Assembly (NCBI GenBank): GCA_036897625.1
Contig: JAYMTA010000660.1
Location: forward strand, 1 to 25,509
Reading direction: 5' to 3'
Origin: Pelargonium cotyledonis
Lineage: Eukaryota; Streptophyta; Magnoliopsida; Geraniales; Geraniaceae
Length of the DNA: 25,509 bases
Shown here piece after piece: positions 1-11,065 of the stretch. The position numbers were made by a program, and so were the translations under genes. The first letter of the stretch is position 1, and the number at the start of each line of letters is the position of its first letter. Below the pieces are notes generated by a model that worked only from the letters and a program-made list of their open reading frames with translations, was not told where the DNA came from and made no database searches.

Positions 1-263
1 CAGTCTTTGTGCGTGGGGGGTAGGGAGGTTAATTTTACATGCTATGGGGGAGGGTTTTCCCAGTGCTGATTTGCTAAGTCGGGTAACCCCCGACTCGATG
101 AGGTTCTTCTCATCAAGTCATCGGGTCCCTTGCATGGGACTAGTCAGACTTTTTTTTACCACTGTTGCACTAGGTGCCTCGTAGTATTATGTCGCTTGGT
201 TGTAATGGTATTGATGAAATTGGAATAAAAAGCTTTCCGTTCAGGTTTAAAAAAATAAAAAAC
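1..263 (+). mobile_element. LINE (L1-type) 3' end fragment
   Basis: This stretch reads like the 3' untranslated end of a plant non-LTR retrotransposon on the plus strand. It holds a G/C-rich segment, then a phrase of the type TTGTAATGG...AATAAAAAGCTTTCC, and it ends in an impure A-rich tail (about 248-263). No reverse transcriptase or RNase H motif is visible here, and the rest of the element would lie left of the window. The call rests on 3'-end style and the A-rich tail, not on protein homology. It could instead be the 3' end of a host transcript. Confidence 0.4.
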
Positions 264-1140
264 TAAGTTGACACTTTGCAAGAGTTAAGTATACTTAAAA
301 TTAGGCTCTTTACATACATAATGCATATATGCAATACCTCTTTGTTGCTTAACTTTGGTTATATGCTCAAAAGTTTGCATATTTACATGTTCCAAATTTC
401 CCATATAATGGCTCAAGACTATTTAAAAATCAACATTTAAAATGTAGATTGTCCCTTTGATTAGAAAAAATCAAGAAAAAAATGTGCTTAACCCGGAAAT
501 TCAGAGTAAACAAGAATTATATCCTGAAATTACCAACTAAGATTTGAGTGAAAAGTTGTTTGGGTGAAGACCAAAATTGAAGGTTTTCAAACACCTAAAA
601 AAACTTTGTGCAGAATCATTGTAACCACCCAAAAAGATGGGGCCTATCTATCATCAAAACCTGCATCTTCTGCTCTGCACTGTCTCTTTGAATTCAGTAT
701 CGGAATGGCCGGTATGGGACTTATCTTTCTTAATTATAAAATTTAGCATCCCAACTTGTGCTTTTGTGAATAAAATTTAGAAAAAAATAAAGGATGCTCT
801 CGATCTATGGCTTAGTTAGTTTTAATTATTAGGATTTGCAGATCCATTAACGGCGACAAACAATACTTAATTCGTGTACTACCAGTACTACGAAACATCC
901 TCCTCCTTTCTCTAACATCACCATGTGATATACACCCAGTTTTTATTTGCAACCTTGTTCCGTATTGGGTGTACTTATGAATGTAGCACGTTCCAAAGGA
1001 CTGTCACTACTAATATTGTCCATTAAATAAAATGTATTAATTCTAATACGACAACAACCAAAGAATCTTATGTAAATTAACATAGTTGATACACGTACCA
1101 TAAATTGAAAATTTACAGTTTAACAGTGTGAGGCAAAAAG
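264..1140. other. AT-rich intergenic spacer
   Basis: I see no convincing coding region, RNA gene or complete transposon here. A short open frame at about 564-746 lacks an ATG start and has no recognisable motif. The composition is AT-rich and resembles ordinary plant intergenic DNA. Confidence 0.5.
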
Positions 1141-1171
1141 GACAGGGTTAGGTGAAGGGGATGCGCGTGGG

Positions 1172-1708
1172 CACGTGACCGTGGGTCCGTTTCGGAAGTT
1201 AGAAACAGCTGTCTTTTCTTCCCGCGTACAGACTGCATGCATGTTTGTTACAATTTTTCGTTTGTTTTTCAATTGAAAAAAATAAAAGTCAGATATTTAA
1301 CTGTACAAATTAAATTCAGCATATATAGGTTGGTTGTTCGATCATAATCAAAATATCGTTACAGCAATATGAGAGTACCATGTTAATTAAAAATGTTGTT
1401 TTCGTGTCTATTCAGGGAAATGAATTGGATCGATCTGCATTTAAAACCATTTAGCTATTGAAGTCAGTGCTTGACTGCAGTAGCTATTGTCTACCACCAC
1501 CCTACACTGTACTATGTTGCAACAAATTTGTGACTTTACTGTGAAATAGATATGAAAATTGAATTTAACATAAAATTAATTGTTGTTAATATATAAACCG
1601 AAAAAAGAGAGATGGGAGGGAAGGTATGGAGGAAGGTTCAGAGGGGAAGGGAAATAATAAATAAAGCAGGTGAGACAGTGGAGTCGGTTGGGGTTACTGA
1701 CACGTGGC
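1172..1708 (+). promoter_or_regulatory. Distal G-box/ABRE sites upstream of the MYB gene
   Basis: Two CACGTG cores lie upstream of the MYB gene: CACGTGAC at 1172-1179 and ACACGTGGC at 1700-1708. The second matches the strong abscisic-acid response element (ABRE) consensus bound by bZIP factors of the ABF/AREB type. They are about 1.3 kb and 0.8 kb upstream of the start codon. With the proximal site at 2214-2221 they make three G-boxes, which fits the known ABA and stress induction of MYB44-type genes. That they act on this gene is inferred from position and family behaviour. Confidence 0.4.
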
Positions 1709-2213
1709 AGTGGTGGATTAAGGCCGTTAAGGTTGCTAATCTGGACTGACAATTTAGCAGTTAATTAGCATTGCCTTGGCTCCCCGATTTTGCTACTACA
1801 ACTTTTTTGTCGTTTTCCCCGCCAACTCACCTTCCGTTTTTTCTATTTTATTATTAACTTCAAAATGCTATCCAGCCTGGCTTTGGTCAAACTCATATCC
1901 GCTCCCTTCTAAAATATCCTATTAATTTATTCATTTAAGATTTTTTAGATAACTTCCCTTCTAATTCATTAATGTTTCAAAGTCTTAAAATCTTTCCCAA
2001 CTTACAAAACGGTCACTACTTTTCAATTTCAGTTTGCTACCGTTGCGTTCCAAGAATTACCTCTTGATTTTTTTGGTAATTCAATTATAATAAAAAAAAA
2101 CTCCTCTAAAATAATAAAAATCGGAAGGAGTGTACGATGGGAATTGAATGTACACCGTATGATGTACGTACTAACTATTATACATACGTGTAAGCTAGAG
2201 AGGCCAAGAGTCG

Positions 2214-2230
2214 ACACGTGTGTATTTGAC
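2214..2230 (+). promoter_or_regulatory. Proximal ABRE (G-box) next to a W-box-like TTGAC
   Basis: ACACGTGT (2214-2221) is a palindromic G-box/ABRE, followed nine bases later by TTTGAC (2225-2230), which contains a WRKY W-box core. Both sit about 100 bp upstream of the TATA box of the MYB gene, in the usual enhancer-proximal position. Occupancy is not shown by sequence. Confidence 0.45.
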
Positions 2231-2325
2231 AGCTGTATGCTAGTAACTGTCTTGCCTGGGAGAGTCCTCTGTGACCGGTCAATGCAACCGGCTCTTTCCG
2301 TGCCCTTCTCTCTCACTTTCGGCCA

Positions 2326-2333
2326 TATATATA
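2326..2333 (+). promoter_or_regulatory. TATA box of the MYB gene
   Basis: TATATATA lies 183 bp before the MYB start codon and is followed by a CT-rich tract (CCCTCTCCTCTCCCCTCC), typical of plant core promoters and leaders. Transcription would be expected to start near 2355-2365, giving a leader of about 150 nt. No ATG occurs between that point and 2509, so the MYB ATG is the first one. Confidence 0.55.
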
Positions 2334-2373
2334 CCCTCTCCTCTCCCCTCCCCACTTTGTTCTAAAACCACAG

Positions 2374-2494
2374 GTAACAGGCCTCGCCTTCACAACCTCT
2401 CCCTCCCTCTCCGTACAAATATTTCTCACACAAAGAACAAAAAAATCTTTAAATAGTCAGATTTTCAATTTTTTTTCTCTTACTTCTTTTTTAG
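2374..2494 (+). other. Possible intron in the MYB 5' leader
   Basis: The leader contains a good 5' splice-site match, CAG/GTAACA with GT at 2374-2375. It also contains a 3' splice-site match made of a long T-rich tract ending TTTTTTAG at 2494. The 121-nt interval is in the size range of short plant introns. Subgroup-22 MYB genes are usually intronless in the coding region, so a leader intron would be unusual. The sequence alone cannot tell a real intron from a T-rich leader. Confidence 0.2.
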
Positions 2495-2508
2495 CTTTAG
2501 ATATATAC

Positions 2509-3462
2509 ATGAAGTTTCAATCCTTGGCCACTGCTGTAAGGAAAGATGTGTATCGGATCAAGGGTCCATGGAGCCCTGAGGAAGACGACTTGTTACAGAG
2601 ACTGGTCCAGAAGCATGGGCCCAGAAACTGGTCTCTGATTAGCAAATCGATCCCAGGCAGATCCGGTAAATCGTGCCGGCTGCGGTGGTGCAACCAGCTT
2701 TCGCCGCAGGTGGAGCACCGGCCGTTCACGCCCGAAGAGGATGACACCATCATCCGTGCCCACGCCCGTTTCGGGAACAAATGGGCCACCATCGCGCGCC
2801 TCCTCAATGGCCGCACCGATAACGCCATAAAGAACCACTGGAACTCCACTCTGAAGCGTAAATGCTCCTCCATGGCCGAGGTTTTGAGCGCGGAAGGCTA
2901 CCAGCCACCGCTCAAAAGATCGGCCAGCGTCGGCGCCGGGGCGACCGTTTCGGGTCATTACTTGAACCCGAGCAGTCCTTCGGGTTCGGACCTTAGCGAC
3001 ACCAGCTTACCCGGCATGTCTTCGAACCCTGTGTACAGACCTCTGGCCAGAACTGGATCCATCGCATCGCCGGTTCAGCAGCTTGAAATCTCATCGCCTC
3101 CCGCAGCCGATCCTCCAACCTTGCTGAGTCTTTCCCTACCTGGATCCGATTTGTGCGAGGTCCCGAATCATATACCCGGATCCGAATCCAGATCAAACAA
3201 TAATGGCTGTTCGACCGAGTTGGTACAACCGCAGCAGCATCATGTTCAAGGTCCTCCACCCGCAGCGATGGCTATACAAGTTCCGGTGGGGTTAGAGAAA
3301 CAGTTCTTCAGCACAGAGTTCTTGAGTGTGATGCAGGAGATGATAAGAAAGGAAGTGAGAAACTACATGTCTGGGATTGAGCATAACGGGCTCTGCAATT
3401 TGCAGACTGAAGCCATTGGCAACGCCGTGGTGAAGCGGATGGGGATTACCAGGATCGAGTAG
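2509..3462 (+). CDS. R2R3-MYB transcription factor, subgroup 22 (MYB44/70/73/77-like)
   Basis: This single-exon gene encodes a 317-residue nuclear DNA-binding protein. R2 spans about residues 18-66 (W21, W41, W60) and R3 about 70-116 (F73 in place of the first Trp, then W92, W111). Repeat 3 ends in the typical [18 protein letters not shown]. Features of subgroup 22 follow: a GSDLSD segment (159-164), a VYRPLARTG segment (175-183), an EAR-like LSLSL motif (206-210) and a C-terminal [18 protein letters not shown] helix (270-287). Known relatives control ABA, auxin, drought, salt and pathogen responses, often as repressors through the EAR motif. Several Ser-Pro sites (for example 156 and 187) could be MAP-kinase targets. 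The N-terminus before R2 is somewhat longer than in many relatives, but 2509 is the first ATG after the TATA box. The exact orthologue within the subgroup is not resolved. Confidence 0.95.
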   Translation: MKFQSLATAVRKDVYRIKGPWSPEEDDLLQRLVQKHGPRNWSLISKSIPGRSGKSCRLRWCNQLSPQVEHRPFTPEEDDTIIRAHARFGNKWATIARLLNGRTDNAIKNHWNSTLKRKCSSMAEVLSAEGYQPPLKRSASVGAGATVSGHYLNPSSPSGSDLSDTSLPGMSSNPVYRPLARTGSIASPVQQLEISSPPAADPPTLLSLSLPGSDLCEVPNHIPGSESRSNNNGCSTELVQPQQHHVQGPPPAAMAIQVPVGLEKQFFSTEFLSVMQEMIRKEVRNYMSGIEHNGLCNLQTEAIGNAVVKRMGITRIE

Positions 3463-4270
3463 GAGACGAAAACTAGTTAGCCAACGATGTCGTTTAAACA
3501 GAACAGAATCAGTCTCTAGATGTTGAATCATGAGCTTCCATGATGATCCTAGAAGAACCAATGATGGAGAAGAAGGAATGTGGATAGAGCCTGGAGGGGC
3601 TAAAAAAACCCAGAAAAAGCTCTTGTTTTTCATTTAAATTTTCGTCAAGCTTACTGTTTTATTTTTATTTTTTCTTTGCTTCTTTGAAAGTCGGGTTAAT
3701 AATTTTGGTAGTGTACAGGGGACATAATGGAAAATCTAGAGACAATATAGTTTAGAAGGTTTTGTTTGTTTTTTTTTTTATTTTCTTTAGAAAAAGAAAG
3801 GTCTGGTTGTGTTGGGGCAGGTGGAAAATCTGAGGGACAAGTTGGTTTAACAAATTTTAAAAAATATAAAAACTGTTATATATAATGTGATTTTTTATGG
3901 TTGAATCTTGAAAATGAGAAATGAGAAATGAGAAAGGAAAATACAAAAAAGAAGAAAAGAAAATGAATGGGTGTAACTGTAATTGAAAGATATGTTTGTC
4001 TGTTAGTGGGTGGTGGACAAAAAAGACGCAACTGTATTTGTAGGCAGTGCCGCAGTGGTGTACAGCTGGGGTTCTTGGGAGATATGAGCTTCAATGGTTT
4101 TGTTTGGCTCGTGGGAAAATTTGAAGCATGTGGGAAAAAAAGGCTGGAGGATAAGATTAAGCTTAAAAAAAAGTAGTTGTACTTATCGTGTTGCTAGAAA
4201 ATTCAAGTTATGCTATCCGCTGTCTAGTGACCCACCCAAGTCTCCACCGGGTTTCTCTCTATAAACATAT
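3463..4270. other. MYB 3' UTR and AT-rich spacer
   Basis: The first 200-300 bases after the stop are probably the MYB 3' UTR. T-rich and AATAA-like sequence near 3650-3710 could serve as the polyadenylation region. The rest is AT-rich with A and T runs. A 72-codon minus-strand open frame at 3876-4094 has low complexity and no recognisable domain, so I do not call it a gene. Confidence 0.45.
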
Positions 4271-4272
4271 TA

Positions 4273-4525
4273 ATCTCTCTTTGTCAAAATAAATATTTTT
4301 TTTGTCTAAATTTTTTATTCTAAAATAATTGTTTTATTTTTATTTTTAAGTTATTATATTATCATTTTTTCCATATTATCCATATTACTTATGTACATGG
4401 GCTGATTTGCACATGAGGTGTGGATGAAAAAGTGGCAATAATATTGAAAACATAATAAATTATCTTATAATTCTTAATTTTTTACAAATAATGGAAACAA
4501 AACACTCATTTTGAGATGGAGGAAA
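4273..4525. mobile_element. Stowaway-like MITE (Tc1/Mariner type)
   Basis: The two ends form imperfect terminal inverted repeats. The left end reads ATCTCTCTTTGTCAAAATAA and the right end read in reverse is TTTCCTCCATCTCAAAATGA. Each is bordered by a TA dinucleotide (4271-4272 and 4526-4527), the target duplication of Stowaway elements. The ends resemble the Stowaway CTCCCTCCGTCC-type terminus. The interior is AT-rich and non-coding, and the 253-bp length fits the class. The repeats are diverged, so this is an old copy. Confidence 0.5.
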
Positions 4526-4723
4526 TACTTGCCACAAAATACTTCTTTTTAAATATAAATTTTTTAAAACTAGGAGAAAGCAATGGGTGGCTATGAGTCT
4601 ATGACTAATTGCTAGTAAGGTATGTTATTTTTGTTTTCTTTAGTTCGGTACTGTGTGACGTATTAATAGTTAATTAGTTGTTTTGCAACATTTAAATACA
4701 CATTTACGAAAATATGATGATTT

Positions 4724-4942
4724 ACTCATTATGTGTGGCGCAGTTGGTGCACTGGAGCTATGTAAATAGGAAGAGCTTTTGAGTTCGATCCCCCACTCAG
4801 TACACCTGTGAGGATTATGTGACAAATCCTTAACCTTGTGACCATACTTCGAATGAGGATTAGTCTATGTATGGTCAAACAGCTTAAACGTGATTATCGC
4901 GAAAGTGAGAACCTGCTCAGGTTTAAAACCGAAAAAAAAAAC
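4724..4942 (+). mobile_element. tRNA-derived SINE with A and B boxes and poly(A) tail
   Basis: An internal RNA polymerase III promoter is visible: A box TGGCGCAGTTGG at 4736-4747 and B box GTTCGATCC at 4783-4791, 47 bp apart. About 140 bp of unrelated body follow and the unit ends in a poly(A) run (4932-4941). The total of about 220 bp fits a plant tRNA-derived SINE. GATGATTT occurs at 4716-4723 and again at 4945-4952, a possible 8-bp target-site duplication. It is not a functional tRNA gene because acceptor and anticodon stems do not form. The unit lies directly against the 5' side of LINE A. Confidence 0.6.
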
Positions 4943-4984
4943 AGGATGATTTTTTTCCTCTCTAGAAATTATTGTCAATCATGT

Positions 4985-6670
4985 TTAGTTATTTATCATC
5001 TAAATGATACAATAGACAGAACCCTAGCGTCTTGGAAAATGAAGTTACTGAATCAAGCTGGGAGACTTGTACTTATCAAGTCTATTTTGAGTGCTTTGCC
5101 TCTTTATGATATGAATCTCTATAAACTATCAAATTATCAACTAATTGGTTGTAAAGCTTTACGACAAGATTCTGGTGGGGTAAAGATCCTTGGAGCAGAT
5201 CTATTCACCGGGTCGTTAGAAAAGTTTTAAATCTTCCTAAGGGAGGGGGAGGGATAAGCCTAAGGGTTATGGAAAGCTTCAAAATTAGTATGCTAGCAAG
5301 CCAGTTTTGGAGAATAGCCAAAAACTCTTAGAGCCTAGTTTATCGAGTGTTAACAGCTAAATACTACAAACTTAGGAATATTTGGAAGAGTAGGGGAACA
5401 AAAAACTTCTCATAGATATGGAGAAGCTTTTGTGAATGAAGGGGTCTATTGCTAAAAAATGGGGTATGGAGGATTGGAGATGGAAAGAGAGTTAGAGGTT
5501 TTTGAAGATCTGTGGGTTGGTAGGGAAAAAATTCATAGAGCTGACGGATGTCAAATTGGGGAAGATGCTTGTGTAAATGAACTCAACCAACAACATGATA
5601 AAAGTTGGGACCATGAGAAACTGAGTGGCAGTTTCCTAATCAAGTGGTGGAAGCTATAGAGAATATTAAAATTCCTCAATGAAATAGGGCAGAGGATTTT
5701 GTATCTTGGTTAGATACAGAGTCTGAGTACTATTCTGTTAAAAGTGGATATGCATTTATCTTGGAAAATCTTCAACAAAGGAGTATCTCTAGAAACAACT
5801 TTAAATGGAGCTGATTCTGGAGTGCCTCATTGCCGAAGAAATTGAAAGTGTTTCTTTGGAAGGGTTTAATGGATGAATCGTGTATTTGTTGGAAGTGCAA
5901 GGAGGAAGAAGTATCAATTGACCATATCCTTTTTAGATGCTTGGACAGAGACAAAATTTAGTTTGCCTCATTCCTCTCTCTAAGGCAAACCAACAATTGG
6001 TCTCTCCTATCCATTATATCCATGCTCATGGCAGAGAAAGAGTTAGAAAATTTTCAATATTGGATCTCTCTTGCTAGCATGACCACTTTAGCATTTGAAA
6101 TATGGAAAGATAGGAACATATTCTTTTTTGATAGGAAATCACAAAACTGGAGGTGCATACTAGAATCAGTAAAAGGGAGTATGACAAGAATTAGTTAGGC
6201 TGTTGAAAAGAAGGTTTTAGGAAGTAAGACTAGAAGGGAGGCAAAGAAAGAAGTAAGGATAGATGATATTAGAAATTTGGAGTTGGAAGACGTGTAAACG
6301 ACCTTTTTGTGTTATAGTCCTTTTAATGGAGAGACAAGTGGCATAGGATGAGAGCTAATAACATCTGATGAGAGAACTATGGTCAAACTTTGTAGACCTA
6401 CAATAGCATCATCTTCTTACCATGCAGAAATGAATGTTGTTTTATCTGTTCTATCCTTTACTAAACAATGTAGTTTACATAATGTTACCATCCTTTGTGA
6501 TTCTATGAACATGTGTACAGATATAAATCACTAACGTTTTAGGAGCTCGGAGGCTTGGTCTAGTGGTGTAGATGTTAAAGTTTCACTAAATAGTTTTCTT
6601 GCAGTTTTATATAATTGGGCAACCAGACGGGTTGTGTCTAGGCCCCATAGGCTAGCACATATAGAAAAAT
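4985..6670 (+). pseudogene. LINE A ORF2 C-terminal remnant (RT tail, zinc-binding and RNase H-like regions)
   Basis: Translated pieces in changing frames follow the order of plant L1 ORF2 C-termini. First comes an RT tail with RTLASWKMKLLNQAGRLVLI (about 5018-5080). Next are a KGGGGISLR-like segment (about 5240) and a zinc-binding segment with CICWKCKEEEVSIDHILFRC (about 5880-5940). Last is an RNase H-like stretch with the AE and CDS patterns (about 6420-6520) and a VVSRPHRLAH-type end near 6630-6660. Many stops and frameshifts break the frame, so no functional protein is expected. The longest open piece is 4838-5230, and its first part is actually SINE sequence. Confidence 0.75.
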
Positions 6671-6682
6671 AGGATTTTTGTA

Positions 6683-6695
6683 AAATCTAGACCTC
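6683..6695 (+). repeat. Target-site duplication of LINE B, left copy
   Basis: AAATCTAGACCTC lies directly before a 13-T run, which is the poly(A) tail of LINE B read on the plus strand. It matches AAATCTGGACCTC at 12866-12878 in 12 of 13 positions. Both copies lie within LINE A sequence. Confidence 0.8.
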
Positions 6696-6776
6696 TTTTT
6701 TTTTTTTTGTAAGAAAAGAAATAAAAACAAACTACACCGGGACAGAATGAGCACTCGTGGCCCCCATCCGAGCAGC

Positions 6777-9700
6777 CTAAACCATATTAATCACCTCCAG
6801 CGGAGCCAACCTCATCACCGACATGCCATCTCTCTCACGAAACCTCAGATTAGCTAGCGCATCAGCAACCTGGTTTCCCTCGCGATAACAATGCTCGACT
6901 GACACATCCCAACTCCAGCACAGGAGCTCCAAAACATCCAAGAGCACATCATGCGCTGACCAACCCACACTGCTGGAATTTTGAACGGCCTCCACAACAA
7001 CCTGAGAATCCACATTTACCTCAACCGTCCGCCATTCTTCCTCCCAAGAGAGCTCAAGACCACTTCGAAGAGCATATAATTCAGCTACTGTTACAAAACA
7101 ATGACCCAAGGAACCACAAAAGCCCTTCAACTAGTGACCCCTCTCATCCCGAAACACCCCCCCAAAAGCACCAGCCCCCGGATTACCTCAGCTTGCACCA
7201 TCACAATCGAGCTTAATAAACCCCGGCTTTGGCTTCCTCCAAGCAACTTGAATAATAGCTCGGGACACAGGACGGACATCCCTTTTCAAACTACCAGCTA
7301 CTACCTCAATCTCATTCCACAAATACTGAATGATGTTACTGGGCAAATGAAAGTCAGTTTGTAAAATACTTGCACACCTCCATTTCCATAAATTCCATAT
7401 CCTAACACCAAAAATCACCGCCCAATTAACCACACCCACCCGCAACAAAAACTGACTCACATTGAAATCAATCCAATCACGGAGTGGAAGGGAGAAGAAA
7501 GACGAGCGAAGAGAAGAGGGAACTAACCGATGCCAAACACTAATAGCGGTAAGATAATCCCGTAAAATGTGAATGCCATCCTTTGTTTGTGATCTGCATA
7601 TCAAGCAAGCCGGACTTAAAGCCATATAACGAGCAAACCTCAACTGACCTGTATGAAGACGACCGAGACGGGCAAGCCACCACAAATATCTCCATTTACT
7701 AGGCCCCGGGTTGGCCCATATTTTCCTCCAAACAGGATCCGGAGGGTCTGAACATTGCAGAATTAGATTATAGGCCGACTTGACCGTGTACTCAGTACTC
7801 CTTTTAGCCATCCAAACAAAAGAGTCCCTCTTAATGGGGTTCCGAGAGAAGGGGTACCCTTTGACTCTGTCTGCCAAAGCCTAAGGAAGAATGCCGTGAA
7901 TCAGAAAAATATCCCATACCCCACTGTTGCTTATAAAAGAATTCGCCTTCAACCCCATCGGGCAGTCCACTCCTATATGCTCAGTAATAGGTTTATTATC
8001 CAACCAAGGATCATGGAAGAAATCAATGTCAACTCCGTTTCCTATCTTCCAAATAAGCCCGTGTTCCAAAACAAAGCTGCAGCTAACTATTCCTTTCCAA
8101 ACACGTGAGGCGGATGCAGGACATTCATCGGCAAAAATCATGTCACCTCTCCCATATTTTTCTCAAAAGATCTGGGCCCAAAGAGAGACTGGGAACCGCA
8201 CTACCTCCCAACCACTTTGCCCAACAGAGCATTATTCATCCTAGCCGTGCTCCAAATGGCCAGACCTCCTACCGAAACAGGCTTGGAAACCGATTCCCAT
8301 GACACCAGATGGGTTTTTTTGATCTCAACCCCTCCACCCCACAGAAACCTGTTGTTAAGCTGATCAATCTTCGCATAAACCGATCTAGGCAAATGCTTGA
8401 CCTGCATAACATGATTAGCAATGAAGGAGGTGACTGCTTTAATAAGAGTAGCTCTTCCCGCAATAGTGAGATACTTAACTCTCTAACCTGCTAGCTTAGA
8501 ACTCACCTTATCAATCAAATACTGATAATTTTCTTGGCCCATCTGATGACAATAGAGTGGGATACCCAAATAAATCCCAAGGACCTCCGTAAAAGGAATC
8601 CCTAAAGTCAAACTAATACATCTCCAGATCCCCAAGTGAACGGATGGAGAGCATATAAACTTTGACTTCGATAGACTTACCTTTTTCCCAGAGATACCAC
8701 AAAACTCCTCTAACACCTGCTAGATAATGACGGCATGCCGGACTGACACTTTCGAGAAGAGAAGGAGGTCGTCTGCAAAGAAGAGATGCGAGACCCCGAT
8801 TCCATTCCTCTTGATACTATTCGGTTTCCACTCCCCAACTTCCACTCGCTGCCCAATAAGATAACCCAATCTCTCCATACAAAGAAGAAAAAGATACAGA
8901 GAAAGAGGGTCACCTTGTCGAAGCCCCCGTTGAGTCCCAAAACTAGCTGATTTGTTCCAGTTCCATAAGACAGACATGTGAACCGAGCTAAATGAAAACA
9001 TGATCAAGCGAATCCACTTCTTTGAGAACCCAAAATAAATTAGAGTCTCATGCAAAAAATCACAATGAACACGATCATACGCTTTCTCAAGATCCATTTT
9101 GATAGCTAGAATACCCACTCCTTCTTTACGCATTCGAAGCTTATGCATAATTTCTTGGGCAACTAAAACATTGTCTCTTGCCAATCGTCCCAGAACGAAA
9201 CTGGCTTGGTTCGGCCAAACTAAATCATTAAGAAAAGGACGTAAACGGTTAACCAGGACCTTTGTGACGAGCTTAAGCATGGTCGAACATAGACTAATCG
9301 GTCTAAACTGCTTAATGGATGTAGGAAACTCCACTTTTGGGATAATGACCAGGTGCGTCTCGTTAAAGCTTTCCGGGAATCGACCTTCTTCAAAGCTGTC
9401 TGCGACTACCCAAAACAATCCGTCCTTCCAAACCATCCACTGATTTTGGAAAAATCCCGCTTGGAAACCATCGGACCCCGGGGCCTTCCAAGGTTTCATC
9501 CCAAAAAGAGACTTCTTAACTTCCCCAATATCAATACCTGCATCCAGCAACTCCCTGTCATCTACACTCAGCATCGGCCCCCTCCAACCAGCCCCCACCT
9601 GCCTAACTAAAGAATCCAAAGAGTAGAGATTTTTGACAAAAGACACAACCAACTCTTCAAGATCATCTGGGTTGTGCACCCACTCCTCATCATCCCTTTG

Positions 9701-10823
9701 AAGCGCTGCCACTTTATTTTTCTCTCGCCGATTCAAAGTCATAAGATGGAAGTATTTGGTATTTCGCTCTCCAAACTGAATGACCTCCTGACGAGATTTT
9801 TGGAACTAAAGAATTTATTCTTGCCGGTAGATATCCTGAAGCTCCAATCTCAGAGATTTTTCCAAAGTAGCTAAAGAGTGGTCATAACCGAACCCCAAAG
9901 ACCACTGCAGCCCCTCAAGCCTATTTAAAATACCCCGCTTCTTGTAGTTGATGTTACCGAAAACATTTTTATTCCAATCTCCCAAAGCAGAACGAACAGA
10001 GCTCAATGAATCACTAACTGACCCCATATCACTATCAGCCATCCTAATAACACGGTTAACATTTGGATGCTCGAGCCACATGGCCTCAAAACGGAAGGGT
10101 CTCAGCCTTTTAACAGGCCCCAAAGTCGAAAAACAACAAAGCAACGGACAAGGATAAAAAAAACCCGGGGCAAATGTCGGACAGCAGCATCTGGGAACAA
10201 AAGACTCCAAGCATCATTCCCTAAAACTCTGTCCAATCGACACGAAATTTGATTCACGCCTTGTTGAGAATTAGTCCAATTAAAAACCTGACGTGAAAAG
10301 CCCAGATCAATAAGGTTGCTCGCATCAACCCAATCCCTGAACAATTTACTTCTAATGACATTAATCGGATTACCCTCTTCTTTTCTAACTCCACCATAAC
10401 CTCATTGAGATCCCCGGCCGCCACTCAAGGAAAATCAATACGCGGTCCCAGCTCCCGAAATGCTTCCTATAACAGCTTCCGAACCTCCCACCGAGGGCTG
10501 GCATACACATACGACAACAACCACACACTCCCCATCGGATCCGAGATTCCCGCATGAACAATTTGGGTAATAGCGCCCAAAATCGACACCTGCCCACACG
10601 AATCCATCCAAAGGAGCCAAATGCCCCCAGCACGCCCCTCCGCCTCCTAACGAAAACAATGATCAAACCCCAGTCTTTGGGACACCCTATCTGCCTTCTT
10701 ACCGCTAATCTGGGTTTCAAACAAAACTAGCATATCTACTCGATTAGAACGAACTAACTCCTTAAGGAACGACACCTTAACTTTTTGCCCAATACCACGA
10801 CAATTCCAGAATAAACAATTCAT
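6777..10823 (-). pseudogene. LINE B ORF2 (endonuclease - reverse transcriptase - RNase H), decayed
   Basis: ORF2 would copy the element RNA into DNA at a nicked target. It starts MNCLFWNCRGIGQKVK (10823), the typical start of an AP-type endonuclease, with AAGDLNEVM near 10400 and a FNWTNSQQG...RLDRVL segment at about 10180-10290. The reverse transcriptase (about 9500-8500) shows PISLCSTMLK, KMDLEKAYDRV, GLRQGDPLS and the catalytic FFADDLLLFS. A zinc-binding region (about 7800-7550) and an RNase H domain follow. RNase H shows DCDGAS at the frame end near 7190, AELYALRSGLEL, VNVDSQVV and EGNQVADALA, with the frame stopping at 6777. Several in-frame stops (for example after residue 58, after the FADD block and inside RNase H) and frameshifts near 10110-10160 and in 7880-8240 inactivate it. 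Confidence 0.88.
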
Positions 10824-11065
10824 TAAAACTGACCTTGTTTAGGGATGGAGGTCTGAGCACCCTCCTGCTCAATCTAAGAAGTCTGTGTTTGGGGACCCTC
10901 TGAAGCTTTTGCCAGCCCCACCGTATTCCGGAGCCTGGAATCCAGAGCTTCTCCACCAACACGGATCGCATAAGTAATAGCCTCTATATTCAAGTCCGAT
11001 ATCTGTGGTAAGACACGAGATGAAATAGTATACGGGCCTCCAATCACCGGCCCACTTCACCTACC

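Larger units (their letters stand above)
4955..6695 (+). mobile_element. LINE A, 5'-truncated L1-type element (part before the nested insertion)
   Basis: This is the 3' portion of a plant L1-type non-LTR retrotransposon on the plus strand. It lacks ORF1, the endonuclease and the reverse transcriptase catalytic core, so it is 5'-truncated, as is common for LINEs. At 6696 it is interrupted by LINE B. Its tail resumes at 12879 and ends in an A-run near 12928. TAGAAATT occurs at 4963-4970 and 12942-12949 and might mark its target duplication, but that match is weak. The left boundary is approximate. Confidence 0.75.

Noticed and set aside
564-746. Short plus-strand open frame (about 60 codons)
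   Set aside because: It begins at a GTG and not an ATG, shows no domain or signal, and lies in AT-rich spacer.
2517-2958. Long minus-strand open frames opposite the MYB gene
   Set aside because: They are antisense shadows of the high-GC MYB coding region and have no independent motif.
3876-4094. Minus-strand open frame of 72 codons
   Set aside because: It is low-complexity and Phe/Ser-rich from A/T runs, with no recognisable domain.
4736-4800. Functional tRNA gene
   Set aside because: A and B boxes are present but acceptor and anticodon arms do not fold, and a poly(A) tail follows; a SINE fits better.
9099-9443. Plus-strand open frames within LINE B
   Set aside because: They are antisense shadows of the reverse transcriptase frame.
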